Shown: positions 28,321 to 38,550 of the stretch, piece by piece
Numbering within the stretch: position 1 is the first letter of the stretch
How the letters are laid out: every line of letters begins with the position of its first letter
Assembly: GCF_002252155.1 (NCBI RefSeq)
Contig: NZ_NEFD01000003.1
Coordinates: 1-64,000 of the forward strand
Source of the DNA: Wohlfahrtiimonas sp. G9077
GTDB lineage: Bacteria > Pseudomonadota > Gammaproteobacteria > Cardiobacteriales > Wohlfahrtiimonadaceae
Reading direction: 5' to 3'
Length of the DNA: 64,000 nt
Position numbers and translations under genes: made by a program
Notes under the pieces: generated by a model
Told to the model about the DNA's origin: nothing
Seen by the model: only the letters and a program-made list of their open reading frames with translations
Databases searched by the model: none

Positions 28321-28980
28321 ATGAAAACGAAAACCTTAGCTGTATCAGCATTGATGGCATCACTTTTGATGGCGCCAAGCTTTGCCGGACTCACATTAGA
28401 TAACATTTCAACTGATCATTCAGTCACCGCAACTGTGGATATGGACAACAAAAGCTTTGCCATCACAGGCGGCTGCAACACGGTCATGGGCGGCATGGAC
28501 ATCAATCAATACGATACGTTCATTGCAGAGCGCAATTTAGCATCAACTTTAATGGCATGCAGTGAGCCCTTAGAATTGATGAGCTTGCGCATTCAAAGCT
28601 TTTTAAACAATCAGCCTAAAGTGGTGCGTGAAGGCAACCAACTTTTTTTAGTCGGCACCATTGAAGGCGAAGTTCGAAGCGTATACATGCCTTTAACGCT
28701 CGATCAAGGCAGCTTTAAGGATGTGAAAGCAGAAGCGTATGAGCGCATTTTTATTTATGTTTCGAATGAAAAAGTGCCTTGCCCAAATGATCCAAATGCC
28801 AAGTGTTTGCAAATCCGTGAGAATAAAGAATCTGCGTGGCAGCCTTATGAAGGGACGATTGAAGGATTTTCCGCAGAGCCTGGCATTGCGTATCGCCTTC
28901 GTTTAAAAGCGTACAACAAAGGTACGAAAGAAGAACGCTGGGTGTACGATATGGCCGTGGAACAAGAAGTTGTTGAATAA
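28321..28980 (+). CDS. exported META-like / DUF4377 protein
   Basis: A 219-aa protein with a Sec signal peptide (1-22, SFA cut). The first half resembles a META/HslJ domain (GGCNTVMGGMDI and the LASTLMAC segment), and the second half (about 138-210, YERIFIYVSNEKVPC to GIAYRLRLKAYNK) matches DUF4377, with the KCLQIRE segment and its two cysteines. Such proteins are periplasmic or envelope-associated in the heat-shock-linked HslJ group, but activity is unknown. It ends directly against the ATG of mnmH (TAAATG), so the two are probably cotranscribed. Confidence 0.8.
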   Translation: MKTKTLAVSALMASLLMAPSFAGLTLDNISTDHSVTATVDMDNKSFAITGGCNTVMGGMDINQYDTFIAERNLASTLMACSEPLELMSLRIQSFLNNQPKVVREGNQLFLVGTIEGEVRSVYMPLTLDQGSFKDVKAEAYERIFIYVSNEKVPCPNDPNAKCLQIRENKESAWQPYEGTIEGFSAEPGIAYRLRLKAYNKGTKEERWVYDMAVEQEVVE

Positions 28981-30090
28981 ATGAAAACACAAGACATTGA
29001 GGATTATCATTCTCTGATCCTCAATCGTGTGCCGATGATGGATGTGCGTGCACCGATTGAGTATGTCACAGGACATCTGCCCACCGCCATCAATTTGCCC
29101 ATCATGAATGATGATGAACGGGCACAAGTGGGTACATGTTATAAAGAAAAAGGCAGCGCCGCAGCCGTTGCGCTTGGGCATCAATTGGTCAGTGGTGCGA
29201 ATAAAGCCTATAAAATGGCCGCGTGGCAAGATTTTTATCATGCGCATCCTAATGCTGTGATCTATTGTGCCCGTGGCGGCATGCGCTCTAAAATCACGCA
29301 GCATTGGCTCTCAGAGATGGGCATGGACATTCCCCGCGTGTATTTAGGTTATAAAGGGCTGCGCCGCTATTTATTATCAGTTTTAGACAATGCCCCTAAT
29401 CATGCAATGCTCATGATCAGCGGCAATACAGGCACTGGCAAAACAGATTTACTCCATGAATTTTCAGCATCGATTGATTTAGAAGGACTGGCGAATCATC
29501 ATGGCTCTGCCTTTGGGAAAACCTTAACGGCGCAACCCCCTCAAGCTCTATTTGAAAATGAGTTGGCAGCATGTTGTGTGCTTAAAGAAAAAGAGCCACT
29601 GTGGCTGATTGAAGATGAAAGCCGCAATATTGGTAAATTGTATCTGCCAGAATGCTTCCATCAATCCATGAAGCAAGCGCCACTTGTGATCATTGATGAA
29701 CCGCTTGATCATCGTTTAGCGCGCATCAGTCAGCTCTATTTTTCAGAGATGTCCGCACAATATCAGCAGCAATATGGTGAGGCAAAGGGTTGGCAGCAGT
29801 ATGCGGCTTATTTACATCATGGTTTATTTGCCGTGCAAAAGCGCCTAGGGCTTGAGCGATATCGTGATTTAGATGCTGCCCTCACGCATGCTTTACAGGT
29901 GCAATGCAATACGGGCGACATCAGCGCGCATTTGAATTGGCTTGAACCCTTATTGACCACATACTATGATCCGATGTATGAATATCAATTATCACAAAAG
30001 CAAGATCGCGTTCTATTTCGTGGCAATTATGGGGCGATTCGTGACTTTGTCAGCCACCATTTATTGACACAAAATGAATTGCTTAACTAG
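28981..30090 (+). CDS. mnmH: tRNA 2-selenouridine synthase
   Basis: A 369-aa enzyme (SelU/YbbB) that converts 2-thiouridine at tRNA position 34 to 2-selenouridine through a geranylated intermediate. It has an N-terminal rhodanese domain with the active-site cysteine C96 in YCARGGMRS, then a P-loop domain with GNTGTGKT (148-155) and a C-terminal helical region. Its presence implies selenophosphate supply (SelD) elsewhere in the genome; no selD is in this window. The start codon touches the previous stop, with no Shine-Dalgarno, so translation may depend on the upstream gene. Confidence 0.92.
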   Translation: MKTQDIEDYHSLILNRVPMMDVRAPIEYVTGHLPTAINLPIMNDDERAQVGTCYKEKGSAAAVALGHQLVSGANKAYKMAAWQDFYHAHPNAVIYCARGGMRSKITQHWLSEMGMDIPRVYLGYKGLRRYLLSVLDNAPNHAMLMISGNTGTGKTDLLHEFSASIDLEGLANHHGSAFGKTLTAQPPQALFENELAACCVLKEKEPLWLIEDESRNIGKLYLPECFHQSMKQAPLVIIDEPLDHRLARISQLYFSEMSAQYQQQYGEAKGWQQYAAYLHHGLFAVQKRLGLERYRDLDAALTHALQVQCNTGDISAHLNWLEPLLTTYYDPMYEYQLSQKQDRVLFRGNYGAIRDFVSHHLLTQNELLN

Positions 30091-30187
30091 AAAATGGGCG
30101 CAAAATTGGAAAGTCAGGTGGTGAGCGATATTTTTTGATAATATAGCACCATTTTATGTTCCCCTATTTGGATTGAAGGTTATTGGC

Positions 30188-31603
30188 ATGTCAGAAAAGA
30201 AAGGCTCTTGGTTTTCCCGTCTTTTTAGATCAAAAAAAGAAGAACAAGTTGAAAAAGTTGACGAGGTGATTGAAGCACCGGTTGAGACGGTCGAACCTGT
30301 TGTTGCCGAGGAAAAAGCAACCTCTGAGGCATCTTTAGCGGCGGTTGAATCTGCCATTTCCGTCAATACCGCGGCATTGAGTGAATCAGAAACGTTAGAC
30401 ATTGCACCAAATCAACCGCATCATCACGAAACCATTGCAGAGATCGAAGCCGAAGAGATCTTCGAAGCTGTGGCAGAAAATGTGGTGGCGCAATCGGTTG
30501 AAACCGGTGAAACTGTTTTAACATCAGCGCCAGAAGCCGCGCAAACCATTGCAGATACTGAAGAGAAAATTGCTGAAACGATCGAAGCGGCACATGTAGA
30601 AGAGATCGCGCATACCGTTGAAGAAACGATTAAAGCGCCTGAAGCTGTGTTGCAAGAAAAGCCCAAAACAGGTTTCTTTAAACGTTTAAAAGAGCGCTTA
30701 GGTAAAACCCGTGATGGCATCACCGCAGGTTTAGCGGATCTTTTCATTGGTAAAAAATTCATCGATAATGACATTTTAGAAGAGTTAGAAACGCGCCTTT
30801 TGATGGCGGATGTCGGCGTTGAAGTGACGCAAAAATTGATTGCCAACATCACGGCCGAAGTGTCCCGTAAGAATTTATCAAATGTTGATGAGTTACTTGC
30901 AGCCTTGAATAAAGAGATGGTGGAAATCCTCAAGCCTGTGGAAAAACCGCTGGTGGTGGACAATACAGAACATTCGCCTTATGTGATTTTGATGGTGGGC
31001 GTCAATGGTGTGGGTAAAACCACCACCATTGGTAAATTGGCAAAAAAATTCCAATCTGAAGGTAAAAGCGTGATGCTTGCCGCTGGCGATACCTTCCGTG
31101 CCGCGGCCGTTGAACAATTGAAAGTGTGGGGCGAGCGCAATAACATTCCTGTGGTGGCACAAAAAGAAGGGGCAGATCCTGCATCTGTGATGTTTGATGC
31201 GATGGAATCGGCCAAAGCCCGTAAAGTGGACATTTTAATTGCAGATACTGCAGGGCGTTTACACACGCAAGCAGGCTTAATGCAAGAGTTGGCGAAAATT
31301 CATCGTGTGATGGGGCGCGTTGATGAATCTGCACCACATGAAGTGATGCTTGTGGTGGACGCATCCACGGGGCAAAATGCCTTAAATCAAGCCACGCAAT
31401 TTAATGAGATTGTCAAACTCTCCGGCATCACTTTTACCAAATTAGATGGCACGGCCAAAGGCGGGATCATCTTTGCCATTGCCGATAAGCTCAATGTGCC
31501 TGTGCGCTTTATTGGCGTCGGTGAAGCCATTGATGACTTGCGTCCCTTTGAAGCAGAAAGTTTTGTGTCTGCCATTGTGGGTCAAGCCTCAGATCACGCA
31601 TAA
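30188..31603 (+). CDS. ftsY: signal recognition particle receptor
   Basis: A 471-aa SRP receptor GTPase that docks ribosome-nascent chain complexes at the membrane. An acidic A domain (about 20-160, Glu-rich) precedes the N domain (about 162-255) and the G domain with GVNGVGKT (271-278), AAGDTFRAAAVEQL, DTAGRLHTQ, TKLDGTAKGG and the closing GVGEAIDDLRPF. The long acidic N-terminal domain is typical of gammaproteobacterial FtsY. ATG 30188 is chosen because GAAGGT lies seven bases upstream; the TTG at 30173 is unlikely. It is followed 21 bases later by an mltD-like gene. Confidence 0.97.
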   Translation: MSEKKGSWFSRLFRSKKEEQVEKVDEVIEAPVETVEPVVAEEKATSEASLAAVESAISVNTAALSESETLDIAPNQPHHHETIAEIEAEEIFEAVAENVVAQSVETGETVLTSAPEAAQTIADTEEKIAETIEAAHVEEIAHTVEETIKAPEAVLQEKPKTGFFKRLKERLGKTRDGITAGLADLFIGKKFIDNDILEELETRLLMADVGVEVTQKLIANITAEVSRKNLSNVDELLAALNKEMVEILKPVEKPLVVDNTEHSPYVILMVGVNGVGKTTTIGKLAKKFQSEGKSVMLAAGDTFRAAAVEQLKVWGERNNIPVVAQKEGADPASVMFDAMESAKARKVDILIADTAGRLHTQAGLMQELAKIHRVMGRVDESAPHEVMLVVDASTGQNALNQATQFNEIVKLSGITFTKLDGTAKGGIIFAIADKLNVPVRFIGVGEAIDDLRPFEAESFVSAIVGQASDHA

Positions 31604-31624
31604 TTTTTAACGCACGAGAACTCT

Positions 31625-32755
31625 ATGAAAACATTGATCACACGCATGACGCTTTTTGGCGTCATGGTGCTTGCCGGCTGTTCGACCAATCATTTCCCTG
31701 AACCTAAATCGATGGAACCGATGGTGGAATTTTGGGAGCGCGTTTATAGTGAATGGAATGAAAATCAAGCGGTTTATCATGACAATCGCTATTTAAGTGT
31801 GATCTATGATGTGGTGCCAGTGCCGAATCAAGATCGCCGCGACTTTTTGCGCGCGAATGAAAACATTCTGCGTGAAGAACTTGTGGACATGGTGGCGCGT
31901 TATCAAAATAAAGAAAAGCTCACGCGTAATCAGCGCCATTGGGTGAAATTGCTTAAAAAAGCCGGCGGCGAAGCGGCCATTTATGGTGCGCCAGAGCGCT
32001 TGCGTTATCAAACAGGTTTAAAAAATAATTTCCGTAAAGGTTTAGAGATCAGCGGGCGTTATTTACCTGAATTCAAAGCCATCATGAAGCGTCACAATGT
32101 GCCTGAAGAGATTGCGTATTTGCCGCATGTGGAATCTTCATTTCAAGGGCGGGCATATTCACACGTTGGGGCAGCAGGTATGTGGCAATTCATGCCAAGC
32201 ACGGCGCGTGATTATATGCCCATGCAGCGCAATGTGATTGATGGTCGTTTAGACCCTTTCATGGCGGCAGAAGGTGCAGCGCGTTATTTAGGTGCTGCAA
32301 ATCAACGCACGCAAGCTTGGCCATTGGCATTGACGGGATACAATCATGGCGTGGGCGGCATGGTGCGCGCGAAAAATCAATTGGGCACCGATGACATTGG
32401 CAAAATCGTTTGGCAGTATCAAGGCGATCGTTTTGGTTTTGCCTCACGCAACTTTTATGCTGAATTCTTAGCCGCTAAACGCATTGCGGATAATAGTGAC
32501 AGCTATTTCCCCGGGCTTCATCCCCAAAAGCCGCGTAAAGTGGATGCCATCACTTTAAATGCACCGATTAAAGTGCGCGATTTGGCCAATGCATTGATGA
32601 TTTCAGAGATCGATTTAATTGAGCTCAATCCTGCATGGCTAAAAAATATTCAAATCAACCAAGCGGCGATTCCTTCGAATATTCCGGTTTGGTTACCTAA
32701 AGGCACTGCGAAAAGAATGCCCCAAGATATTGGCAGAGTCTACGATAAGCGCTAG
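31625..32755 (+). CDS. mltD: membrane-bound lytic murein transglycosylase (MltD-like lipoprotein)
   Basis: A 376-aa lipoprotein that cleaves peptidoglycan glycan strands to 1,6-anhydromuropeptides. The lipobox LAGC gives C19. The SLT domain (about 150-300) has the catalytic Glu E170 in LPHVESSFQ, followed by AYSHVGAAGMWQFMPSTA and ALTGYNHGVGGM, as in MltD. A single LysM-like segment follows (about 315-365, ISEIDLIELNPAWL and VWLPKG), so it is shorter than E. coli MltD, which carries two LysM domains. It closely follows ftsY and precedes tal; no functional link is evident. Confidence 0.88.
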   Translation: MKTLITRMTLFGVMVLAGCSTNHFPEPKSMEPMVEFWERVYSEWNENQAVYHDNRYLSVIYDVVPVPNQDRRDFLRANENILREELVDMVARYQNKEKLTRNQRHWVKLLKKAGGEAAIYGAPERLRYQTGLKNNFRKGLEISGRYLPEFKAIMKRHNVPEEIAYLPHVESSFQGRAYSHVGAAGMWQFMPSTARDYMPMQRNVIDGRLDPFMAAEGAARYLGAANQRTQAWPLALTGYNHGVGGMVRAKNQLGTDDIGKIVWQYQGDRFGFASRNFYAEFLAAKRIADNSDSYFPGLHPQKPRKVDAITLNAPIKVRDLANALMISEIDLIELNPAWLKNIQINQAAIPSNIPVWLPKGTAKRMPQDIGRVYDKR

Positions 32756-32787
32756 GATAACACAGCATTGACTTTTTTGAGGTGGCC

Positions 32788-33873
32788 ATGAATCCATTAG
32801 AGCAGTTGAATCAGTTAGGGCAAAGTGTATGGTATGACAATATTTCCTGCGAGATGTTAGCCGCAGGCGGTTTATTGTCCACTTTGATTAAAGAGGATGA
32901 TTTAAGGGGTGTGACCTCTAATCCTGTGATCTATGATCAAGCGATTCGCTCTGGGCATTATGATCAAAGCATTCGTGATTTGCAAAAAGCCTCAAAGTCC
33001 GCTGAGACGATCTTTTATGATTTAGCAATTGCCGACATTCAAAAAGCCTGTGACCTCATGCTGCCTGTTTATCAGAAAACCGAAGGATTAGATGGATATG
33101 TGAGCTTAGAAGTGTCACCGAATTTGGCTTTTGATGTGATTGGCACCATCACAGAAGCCAAAGCCCTTTGGCGCCGCATTAATCGAAAAAATGCCATGAT
33201 TAAGATTCCTGCAACGATTGCAGGGATTGAGGCGATGAGCCATTTGATCTCTGAGGGGATCAACATCAACATGACGTTGATTTTCTCCGTCAAACGCTAT
33301 GTGCGCGTGATCGAAGGCTACGTGTCCGGTTTAGAGGCGCGCGTTGCAGCAGGACGCTCAATTGCCAATGTTGCTTCTGTGGCCAGCTTTTTCATCTCCC
33401 GCATTGATGCGGCGATTGACCCACAATTGGCAGAGGTTGCCCCTGAATTACAAGGCACCATCGCCATCAGTAACGCTAAAATGGCACATCAAGCATTGCG
33501 TCAACATTTTAGCAATGCACGCTTTGATGCATTGTCCCGTAAAGGTGGGCGCATTCAGCGTTTGCTGTGGGCATCAACGGGCACCAAAAATGCTACTTAT
33601 TCTGACACATTATATGTGGATGCATTGATTGGCGCGCACACCATTAATACAATGCCGCCCGCGACGTATGCTGCGTATAAAGATCATGGCACGCCAAACG
33701 TGCGTTTAGAGGATGATTTAGCCGCAGCAGAGGCAAATTTACGCGCATTGAGCGCACACAATATTGATCTAGAATCAGTCACACAAACCTTAGAAAAAAA
33801 TGGCATCGAGCAATTTACAGCAGCGTTTAATGCTATGATGATGACCATTAACGAAAAGTTATCAACTGTTTAG
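32788..33873 (+). CDS. tal: transaldolase
   Basis: A 361-aa transaldolase of the longer type (annotated as tal in actinobacteria and cyanobacteria) that moves dihydroxyacetone groups between sugar phosphates in the non-oxidative pentose phosphate pathway. The Schiff-base lysine is K139 in MIKIPAT, preceded by [11 protein letters not shown] and [10 protein letters not shown] near the N terminus. ATG 32788 is chosen over the GTG at 32782 because GAGG lies about five bases upstream. It is followed 13 bases later by fabV, so the two may be cotranscribed, though they belong to different pathways. Confidence 0.93.
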   Translation: MNPLEQLNQLGQSVWYDNISCEMLAAGGLLSTLIKEDDLRGVTSNPVIYDQAIRSGHYDQSIRDLQKASKSAETIFYDLAIADIQKACDLMLPVYQKTEGLDGYVSLEVSPNLAFDVIGTITEAKALWRRINRKNAMIKIPATIAGIEAMSHLISEGININMTLIFSVKRYVRVIEGYVSGLEARVAAGRSIANVASVASFFISRIDAAIDPQLAEVAPELQGTIAISNAKMAHQALRQHFSNARFDALSRKGGRIQRLLWASTGTKNATYSDTLYVDALIGAHTINTMPPATYAAYKDHGTPNVRLEDDLAAAEANLRALSAHNIDLESVTQTLEKNGIEQFTAAFNAMMMTINEKLSTV

Positions 33874-33886
33874 AAAGAGAAAAGTT

Positions 33887-35086
33887 ATGATTATTAAACC
33901 TAAAATTCGCGGATTCATTTGTACAACAGCACACCCGACAGGTTGTGATGCACATGTGAAAGCACAAATTGACTACATTCGCGCAAAAGGTCCACTCAAA
34001 GATGGTCCAAAACGCGTATTGGTGATTGGTGCATCCACAGGTTATGGTTTAGCCTCACGCATTGAAGCGGCTTTTGGCAGTGATGCGGCAACAATTGGCG
34101 TATTTTTTGAGAAAACCGGTACAGAAAAGAAAACAGGCACCGCCGGCTGGTACAACTCAGCGGCGTTTGATAAATATGCCAAAGCAGCGGGTTTATACGC
34201 AAAAAGCATCAATGGTGATGCCTTCTCAAACGAAGTGCGCGCAAAAGTGATTGAGCTCATTAAAGAAGATTTAGGCACAGTCGATTGCGTTGTGTATTCA
34301 TTGGCATCACCTGTGCGTAAATTGCCAGAAACGGGCGAAGTGGTGCGTTCTGCCTTAAAAACCATCGGTGAAACATACACAGCGCCATCTTTAGACACCA
34401 ATAAAAATGAAGTGATTGAAGCCTCTGTTGAGCCTGCAACCGCTGAAGAAATCAGTGATACAGTGACAGTAATGGGCGGCCAAGATTGGGAGCTTTGGAT
34501 GAAAGCCCTGGATGAAGCTGGCGTCTTGGCTGAAAATGTGCAAACTGTGGCATATTCATACATTGGGACTGCGATCACATGGCCAATGTATTGGCATGGC
34601 ACCTTAGGGAAAGCGAAAGAAGATGTTGAGCGTGCAGCACGTGAAATCAACGCAATGCTTGAAGAGAAATATCAAGGTCATGCTGCCGTTGCGGTTTTAA
34701 AATCTGTGGTGACACAAGCCTCTTCTGCCATTCCTGTGATGCCACTTTACATTTCTGCGGCGTTTCGCGTGATGAAAGAGTTGGATTTACACGAAGATTG
34801 TATTGAGCAAATTCAACGCTTATTTGCCACATGCATGTACGGCGAAGGCGGCGAAGTGGATGAATCTGGCCGTTTTCGTTTAGATGATTGGGAATTGAAA
34901 CCAGAAGTGCAAAGCGCTTGTGAGTTGATCCTCAAAGAAGTGAAAACAGAGAGCATCGACAGCTTAACCGACTATAAAGGCTACAAAGAGAACTTTGAGC
35001 GTTTATTTGGCTTTGGTTTGGCGGGCGTCGATTATGAAGCAGAAGTTTCCCCGATCGTTGAATTTGATGTGATTGAAATGGTGTAA
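33887..35086 (+). CDS. fabV: NADH-dependent trans-2-enoyl-ACP/CoA reductase
   Basis: A 399-aa reductase that completes each cycle of fatty acid elongation by reducing trans-2-enoyl-ACP. It has the FabV/TER fold: an N-terminal [20 protein letters not shown] signature, the NADH-binding [16 protein letters not shown] near 44-59, and the active-site pair Y235 and K244 in the Y-x8-K arrangement that sets FabV apart from FabI (Y-x6-K). FabV enzymes are largely insensitive to triclosan. The start has AAAGAGAAAAG upstream. It is followed three bases after its stop by tyrA, whose Shine-Dalgarno lies inside fabV. Confidence 0.95.
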   Translation: MIIKPKIRGFICTTAHPTGCDAHVKAQIDYIRAKGPLKDGPKRVLVIGASTGYGLASRIEAAFGSDAATIGVFFEKTGTEKKTGTAGWYNSAAFDKYAKAAGLYAKSINGDAFSNEVRAKVIELIKEDLGTVDCVVYSLASPVRKLPETGEVVRSALKTIGETYTAPSLDTNKNEVIEASVEPATAEEISDTVTVMGGQDWELWMKALDEAGVLAENVQTVAYSYIGTAITWPMYWHGTLGKAKEDVERAAREINAMLEEKYQGHAAVAVLKSVVTQASSAIPVMPLYISAAFRVMKELDLHEDCIEQIQRLFATCMYGEGGEVDESGRFRLDDWELKPEVQSACELILKEVKTESIDSLTDYKGYKENFERLFGFGLAGVDYEAEVSPIVEFDVIEMV

Positions 35087-35089
35087 CCC

Positions 35090-35980
35090 ATGAAAATTGA
35101 ATTGAGTAAGCCGTTTTATGTGGATCGCGTCACCATTGTGGGCATTGGTCTCATTGGTGGATCTTTAGCGCGCGCCTTGAAGAAAAACAACGCTGTGGGC
35201 ACAGTGGTGGCTTATGATGTCAATGTCGATGCGCTCGAAAAAGCAAAAGCATTGGGCGTTGCTGATGAAGTCACCACGGATTTAGCAGAAGCGGTGAAAG
35301 ATTCAGACATCATCATCATGGCAACCCCCATCACGGTGATGGGGCGTTTGGTCAAAGAGATGTTGCCGCATTTAAAAGAGGATGCCATTGTCAGTGATGT
35401 GGGCTCGACGAAAGGCTCTGTGATTCGTACGATTACAGAAGCGGTGGGTTATTTGCCTAAACGCTTTGTGCCTGCGCATCCGATTGCAGGGACGGAAAAG
35501 CATGGCGTTGAGAACTCATTTGCCGAGCTCTTTGAAAAGCGCCGTACTTTGATCATTCCCCACATCAACAACAATCATAGCGCGGTGACCACATTGACAA
35601 AAATGTGGGAATCGGTGGGCTCGATTGTCGAAGAGATGGGCGTGGTGCATCATGATCAAGTGCTTGCGGCGACGTCACACATTCCCCATTTATTGGCGTA
35701 CAGCACTGTGGATACGTTGGCAAATTTGGATGATCGCGCGGAGATTTTCCGCTTTGCGGCAGGTGGCTTTCGTGACTTTACGCGCATTTCCACCTCAAAT
35801 CCTGAAATGTGGACGGACATTTGTTTAGAGAACCGCGAAGCCGTGTTGCAAGTGTTGCGCGCATATTTGAAGAAAATTGCTTTGGTGGAAGAGGCGTTAG
35901 ACAAAGAAGACCGCGAAACCATTTTAGAGATCTTCAGCCGTGCGAAACACGCAAGGGATAACTTTTATCACGAACCTTAA
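35090..35980 (+). CDS. tyrA: prephenate dehydrogenase
   Basis: A 296-aa enzyme that oxidatively decarboxylates prephenate in tyrosine synthesis (arogenate may also be used). The Rossmann motif VTIVGIGLIGGSLARAL spans about 14-30, followed by SDVGSTKGSV, FVPAHPIAGTEKHG with the catalytic His, and HIPHLLAYSTVDTL, all characteristic of TyrA. There is no fused chorismate mutase or ACT domain, so it is the simple monofunctional form. It sits between fabV and relA; no aromatic-pathway neighbour is visible, and the grouping looks incidental. Confidence 0.92.
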   Translation: MKIELSKPFYVDRVTIVGIGLIGGSLARALKKNNAVGTVVAYDVNVDALEKAKALGVADEVTTDLAEAVKDSDIIIMATPITVMGRLVKEMLPHLKEDAIVSDVGSTKGSVIRTITEAVGYLPKRFVPAHPIAGTEKHGVENSFAELFEKRRTLIIPHINNNHSAVTTLTKMWESVGSIVEEMGVVHHDQVLAATSHIPHLLAYSTVDTLANLDDRAEIFRFAAGGFRDFTRISTSNPEMWTDICLENREAVLQVLRAYLKKIALVEEALDKEDRETILEIFSRAKHARDNFYHEP

Positions 35981-35998
35981 CTACAAAAGAAGGAACGG

Positions 35999-38086
35999 AT
36001 GTCTAGAGTCGTTGATGAAACAACATTAAGAGATTGGTTTACCGAATGCCAAGAGAGCTGGCCTCAGATGGAGTATCAGCTGTTGCTGTCCCATCAGCAG
36101 GATCCAGGTTTTAAGCGCGCCCTTGAAACGGCCTATTTATTGGGTCAAGTCTCGGGGATTCAGCTTCGCATTATTGCGATGCTCTTTGTGCTTGAAATTC
36201 CCCTTGAGCAAGTGCCAGAAACCTACCACAGTTTTTTACGTCAATTGAATCTTTTAAAAGAGACGAGCAATCTATCCGGTGCGCAGGAGAAAACGAAGGA
36301 GATCCTTCGTAAAATGCTGCTCGCCATTGTGGAAGATGTGCAAACTCTGGTCATCATTCTAGCGAATCAAGTGGTGCGCATGCGCCACCTCAAACATGAG
36401 CCCGATGAGATTAAAATTCTGGTGGCAGAGCAAACGCGTGATGTGTTTGCGCCATTGGCCAATCGATTAGGGCTCAGCCGTTTTAAATGGGAATTAGAAG
36501 ATGAAGTGCTGCACTATTTAAAGCCGCAGGATTATAAACTCATCTCTAAAAATCTCAATGAAAAGCGCATTGACCGAGAAGTCTACATTCAATCCATCAT
36601 TAAAGAAGTGGAGGATTTAATCGCCGCTGAAGGGATTGAAGGGGAAGTGTCGGGGCGTGTGAAACACATCTACAGCATTTGGAAGAAAATGACCACCAAA
36701 GGTAAATCCTTTGAAGAGCTGCTTGATGTGCGAGCGGTGCGCGTCATTGTGAAAAATTTATCTGACTGTTATCGCGTGCTTGGAATGGTGCATGAAAAAT
36801 GGCCGCCATTGCCAAGAGAGTTTGATGATTACATCGCCAACCCTAAACCCAATGGTTATCAATCCCTGCACACTGCCGTGCTTGGGCCGCAAAATAAAGC
36901 CATTGAAGTGCAAATTCGCACCCGAAAAATGCATGAACATGCAGAGCTTGGCGTTGCGGCTCATTGGCATTATAAAGAGTCGGATGCATCCCTCAGCCAG
37001 CAAGCGAAACTCAATCGCGTGCGTCAATTGCTCGATCAAGAGGCGAACAGTGAATCTTCTAAAGAGTTGCTAGATAAAGATCTCTTTGGTGAAAATGTCT
37101 ATGTTTTAACGCCCAATCGTGAAGCCATTGAGCTTGTGGCCGGGGCAACGCCGCTCGATTTTGCGTATCAAATTCACACCAACTTAGGGCATCGCTGCCG
37201 CGGGGCAAAGGTGAATGGGCGCATTGTGCCATTGACGTATGTGCTCAACAATGGCGATGAAGTGGAGATTTTAACGGGTAAAAATGCAGCGCCCAGTCGC
37301 GATTGGCTCTCGCCCCATTTGGCATATGTCAAATCGAACCGCACGCGCGCCAAAATCCGTTCATGGTTTAAGCAGCAAGCACAAGAGAAGAACATTGCCG
37401 CAGGGAAGCAGCTGCTAGATCGTGAATTTTCACGCTTGAATCTAAATTTATCACCCGATGCGCTCCTTAAAATTGCCAAGCGTTTAAACTGTAATTCCAT
37501 CAATGAATTGCATGCACAATTAGGCGCCGGTGAAGTCACCATTAACCAGTTTTTAACGCGTTTGCCAAATGCGCAACCAGCGGAAGAACCTGCCATTACG
37601 CCAGATTCCCTCATTCGTCCACAAACGCAAACCAAAGTTGGCGATACAGGTGTGCGTGTTCAAGGCGTGGGCAATCTATTGGTGCAGATGGCCGCATGTT
37701 GTAAACCTGCGCCGCCTGAATTGATTGGCGGTTTTGTAACCATCAATCGTGGCGTTGTGATCCATCGTAAAACCTGTTCAAATTTCATGAATATGATTGA
37801 GCAGTCACCCGCACGTGAAATTGACGTGGATTGGGGTTATGATGCAGAGCAACGCGTCACTTCTGATTTAATGATCAAAGCCCATGCGCATCAAGATTTA
37901 TTGAAAGAGGTCAATAACCTCATCACCAATGAGCAGCTGCGCATCATTGACATTAATATGAAAAATGAAGGCAACGGCATTGCCCAGATTTTTGTAACGT
38001 TGGAATTGAACCATTTGAATCAATTGAGTCGTTTGATTGATCGCTTGAGTCAATTGCCATTTGTGATTGAAGCCCATAGAAAATAG
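35999..38086 (+). CDS. relA: GTP pyrophosphokinase, (p)ppGpp synthetase I
   Basis: A 695-aa RelA/SpoT protein that makes (p)ppGpp on starved ribosomes. The N-terminal hydrolase-like domain lacks the His-Asp pair, so it is a synthetase without hydrolase, as in gammaproteobacterial RelA. The synthetase domain has VKHIYSIWKKM, LLDVRAVRV and EFDD (274-277) followed by YIANPKPNGYQSLHTAV; the EFDD motif marks the monofunctional, Mg-dependent form. A TGS domain (about 365-425), a helical region, the conserved CCKPAPPE cysteine pair and a C-terminal ACT domain follow. It lies 18 bases after tyrA with GAAGGA upstream. Confidence 0.95.
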   Translation: MSRVVDETTLRDWFTECQESWPQMEYQLLLSHQQDPGFKRALETAYLLGQVSGIQLRIIAMLFVLEIPLEQVPETYHSFLRQLNLLKETSNLSGAQEKTKEILRKMLLAIVEDVQTLVIILANQVVRMRHLKHEPDEIKILVAEQTRDVFAPLANRLGLSRFKWELEDEVLHYLKPQDYKLISKNLNEKRIDREVYIQSIIKEVEDLIAAEGIEGEVSGRVKHIYSIWKKMTTKGKSFEELLDVRAVRVIVKNLSDCYRVLGMVHEKWPPLPREFDDYIANPKPNGYQSLHTAVLGPQNKAIEVQIRTRKMHEHAELGVAAHWHYKESDASLSQQAKLNRVRQLLDQEANSESSKELLDKDLFGENVYVLTPNREAIELVAGATPLDFAYQIHTNLGHRCRGAKVNGRIVPLTYVLNNGDEVEILTGKNAAPSRDWLSPHLAYVKSNRTRAKIRSWFKQQAQEKNIAAGKQLLDREFSRLNLNLSPDALLKIAKRLNCNSINELHAQLGAGEVTINQFLTRLPNAQPAEEPAITPDSLIRPQTQTKVGDTGVRVQGVGNLLVQMAACCKPAPPELIGGFVTINRGVVIHRKTCSNFMNMIEQSPAREIDVDWGYDAEQRVTSDLMIKAHAHQDLLKEVNNLITNEQLRIIDINMKNEGNGIAQIFVTLELNHLNQLSRLIDRLSQLPFVIEAHRK

Positions 38087-38094
38087 AGGTCCGT

Positions 38095-38538
38095 ATGAAA
38101 AAATTATTTCTTTCAGCAGCAGTTCTTCTTTTAACCGCAGGATGTTCACACACAATGACAGATCATGATGGCAAAATTGCCACCGCACAAGATTTAGAGC
38201 ACCACAATTATGTCTTAGTGGCCATCGATGGCAAAGCGTATCAAACCGCAGCCAATGAGATGGCGCCAAACATTGAGTTTGGTGAAAAAATGCACTTATC
38301 GGGCACAATGTGCAATAACTTTTTTGGGCAAGGAAGTATTAAAGCGGGTGTTTTGACGGCCAAAGGCGTTGGCATGACGCGTAAATTCTGTGCAGATGCC
38401 ACCTTAAATCAGTTAGACCAAACCATCGGGCAATTGCTTGAAAAAGGTGCAACAGCCACATTGCACAATGATGGTCAGCGTTTAGTGTTGAGCGAAGGCA
38501 AAACACAATTGACCTTTGAATTGAAAGATCATAAATAA
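38095..38538 (+). CDS. META/HslJ-like lipoprotein
   Basis: A 147-aa lipoprotein with lipobox TAGC (C17) and a META domain in the rest of the protein, similar to HslJ: an N-terminal strand (YVLVAIDGK), a GTMCNNFFGQG segment with a conserved Cys/Asn pair, and a MTRKFCAD segment holding the partner cysteine. HslJ-like proteins are heat-shock-linked outer-membrane proteins of unknown activity. AGAGGT lies just before the start. It is the second META-type protein in the window, the other being at 28321. A bidirectional terminator closes it. Confidence 0.82.
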   Translation: MKKLFLSAAVLLLTAGCSHTMTDHDGKIATAQDLEHHNYVLVAIDGKAYQTAANEMAPNIEFGEKMHLSGTMCNNFFGQGSIKAGVLTAKGVGMTRKFCADATLNQLDQTIGQLLEKGATATLHNDGQRLVLSEGKTQLTFELKDHK

Positions 38539-38550
38539 CGTATCAGCATT

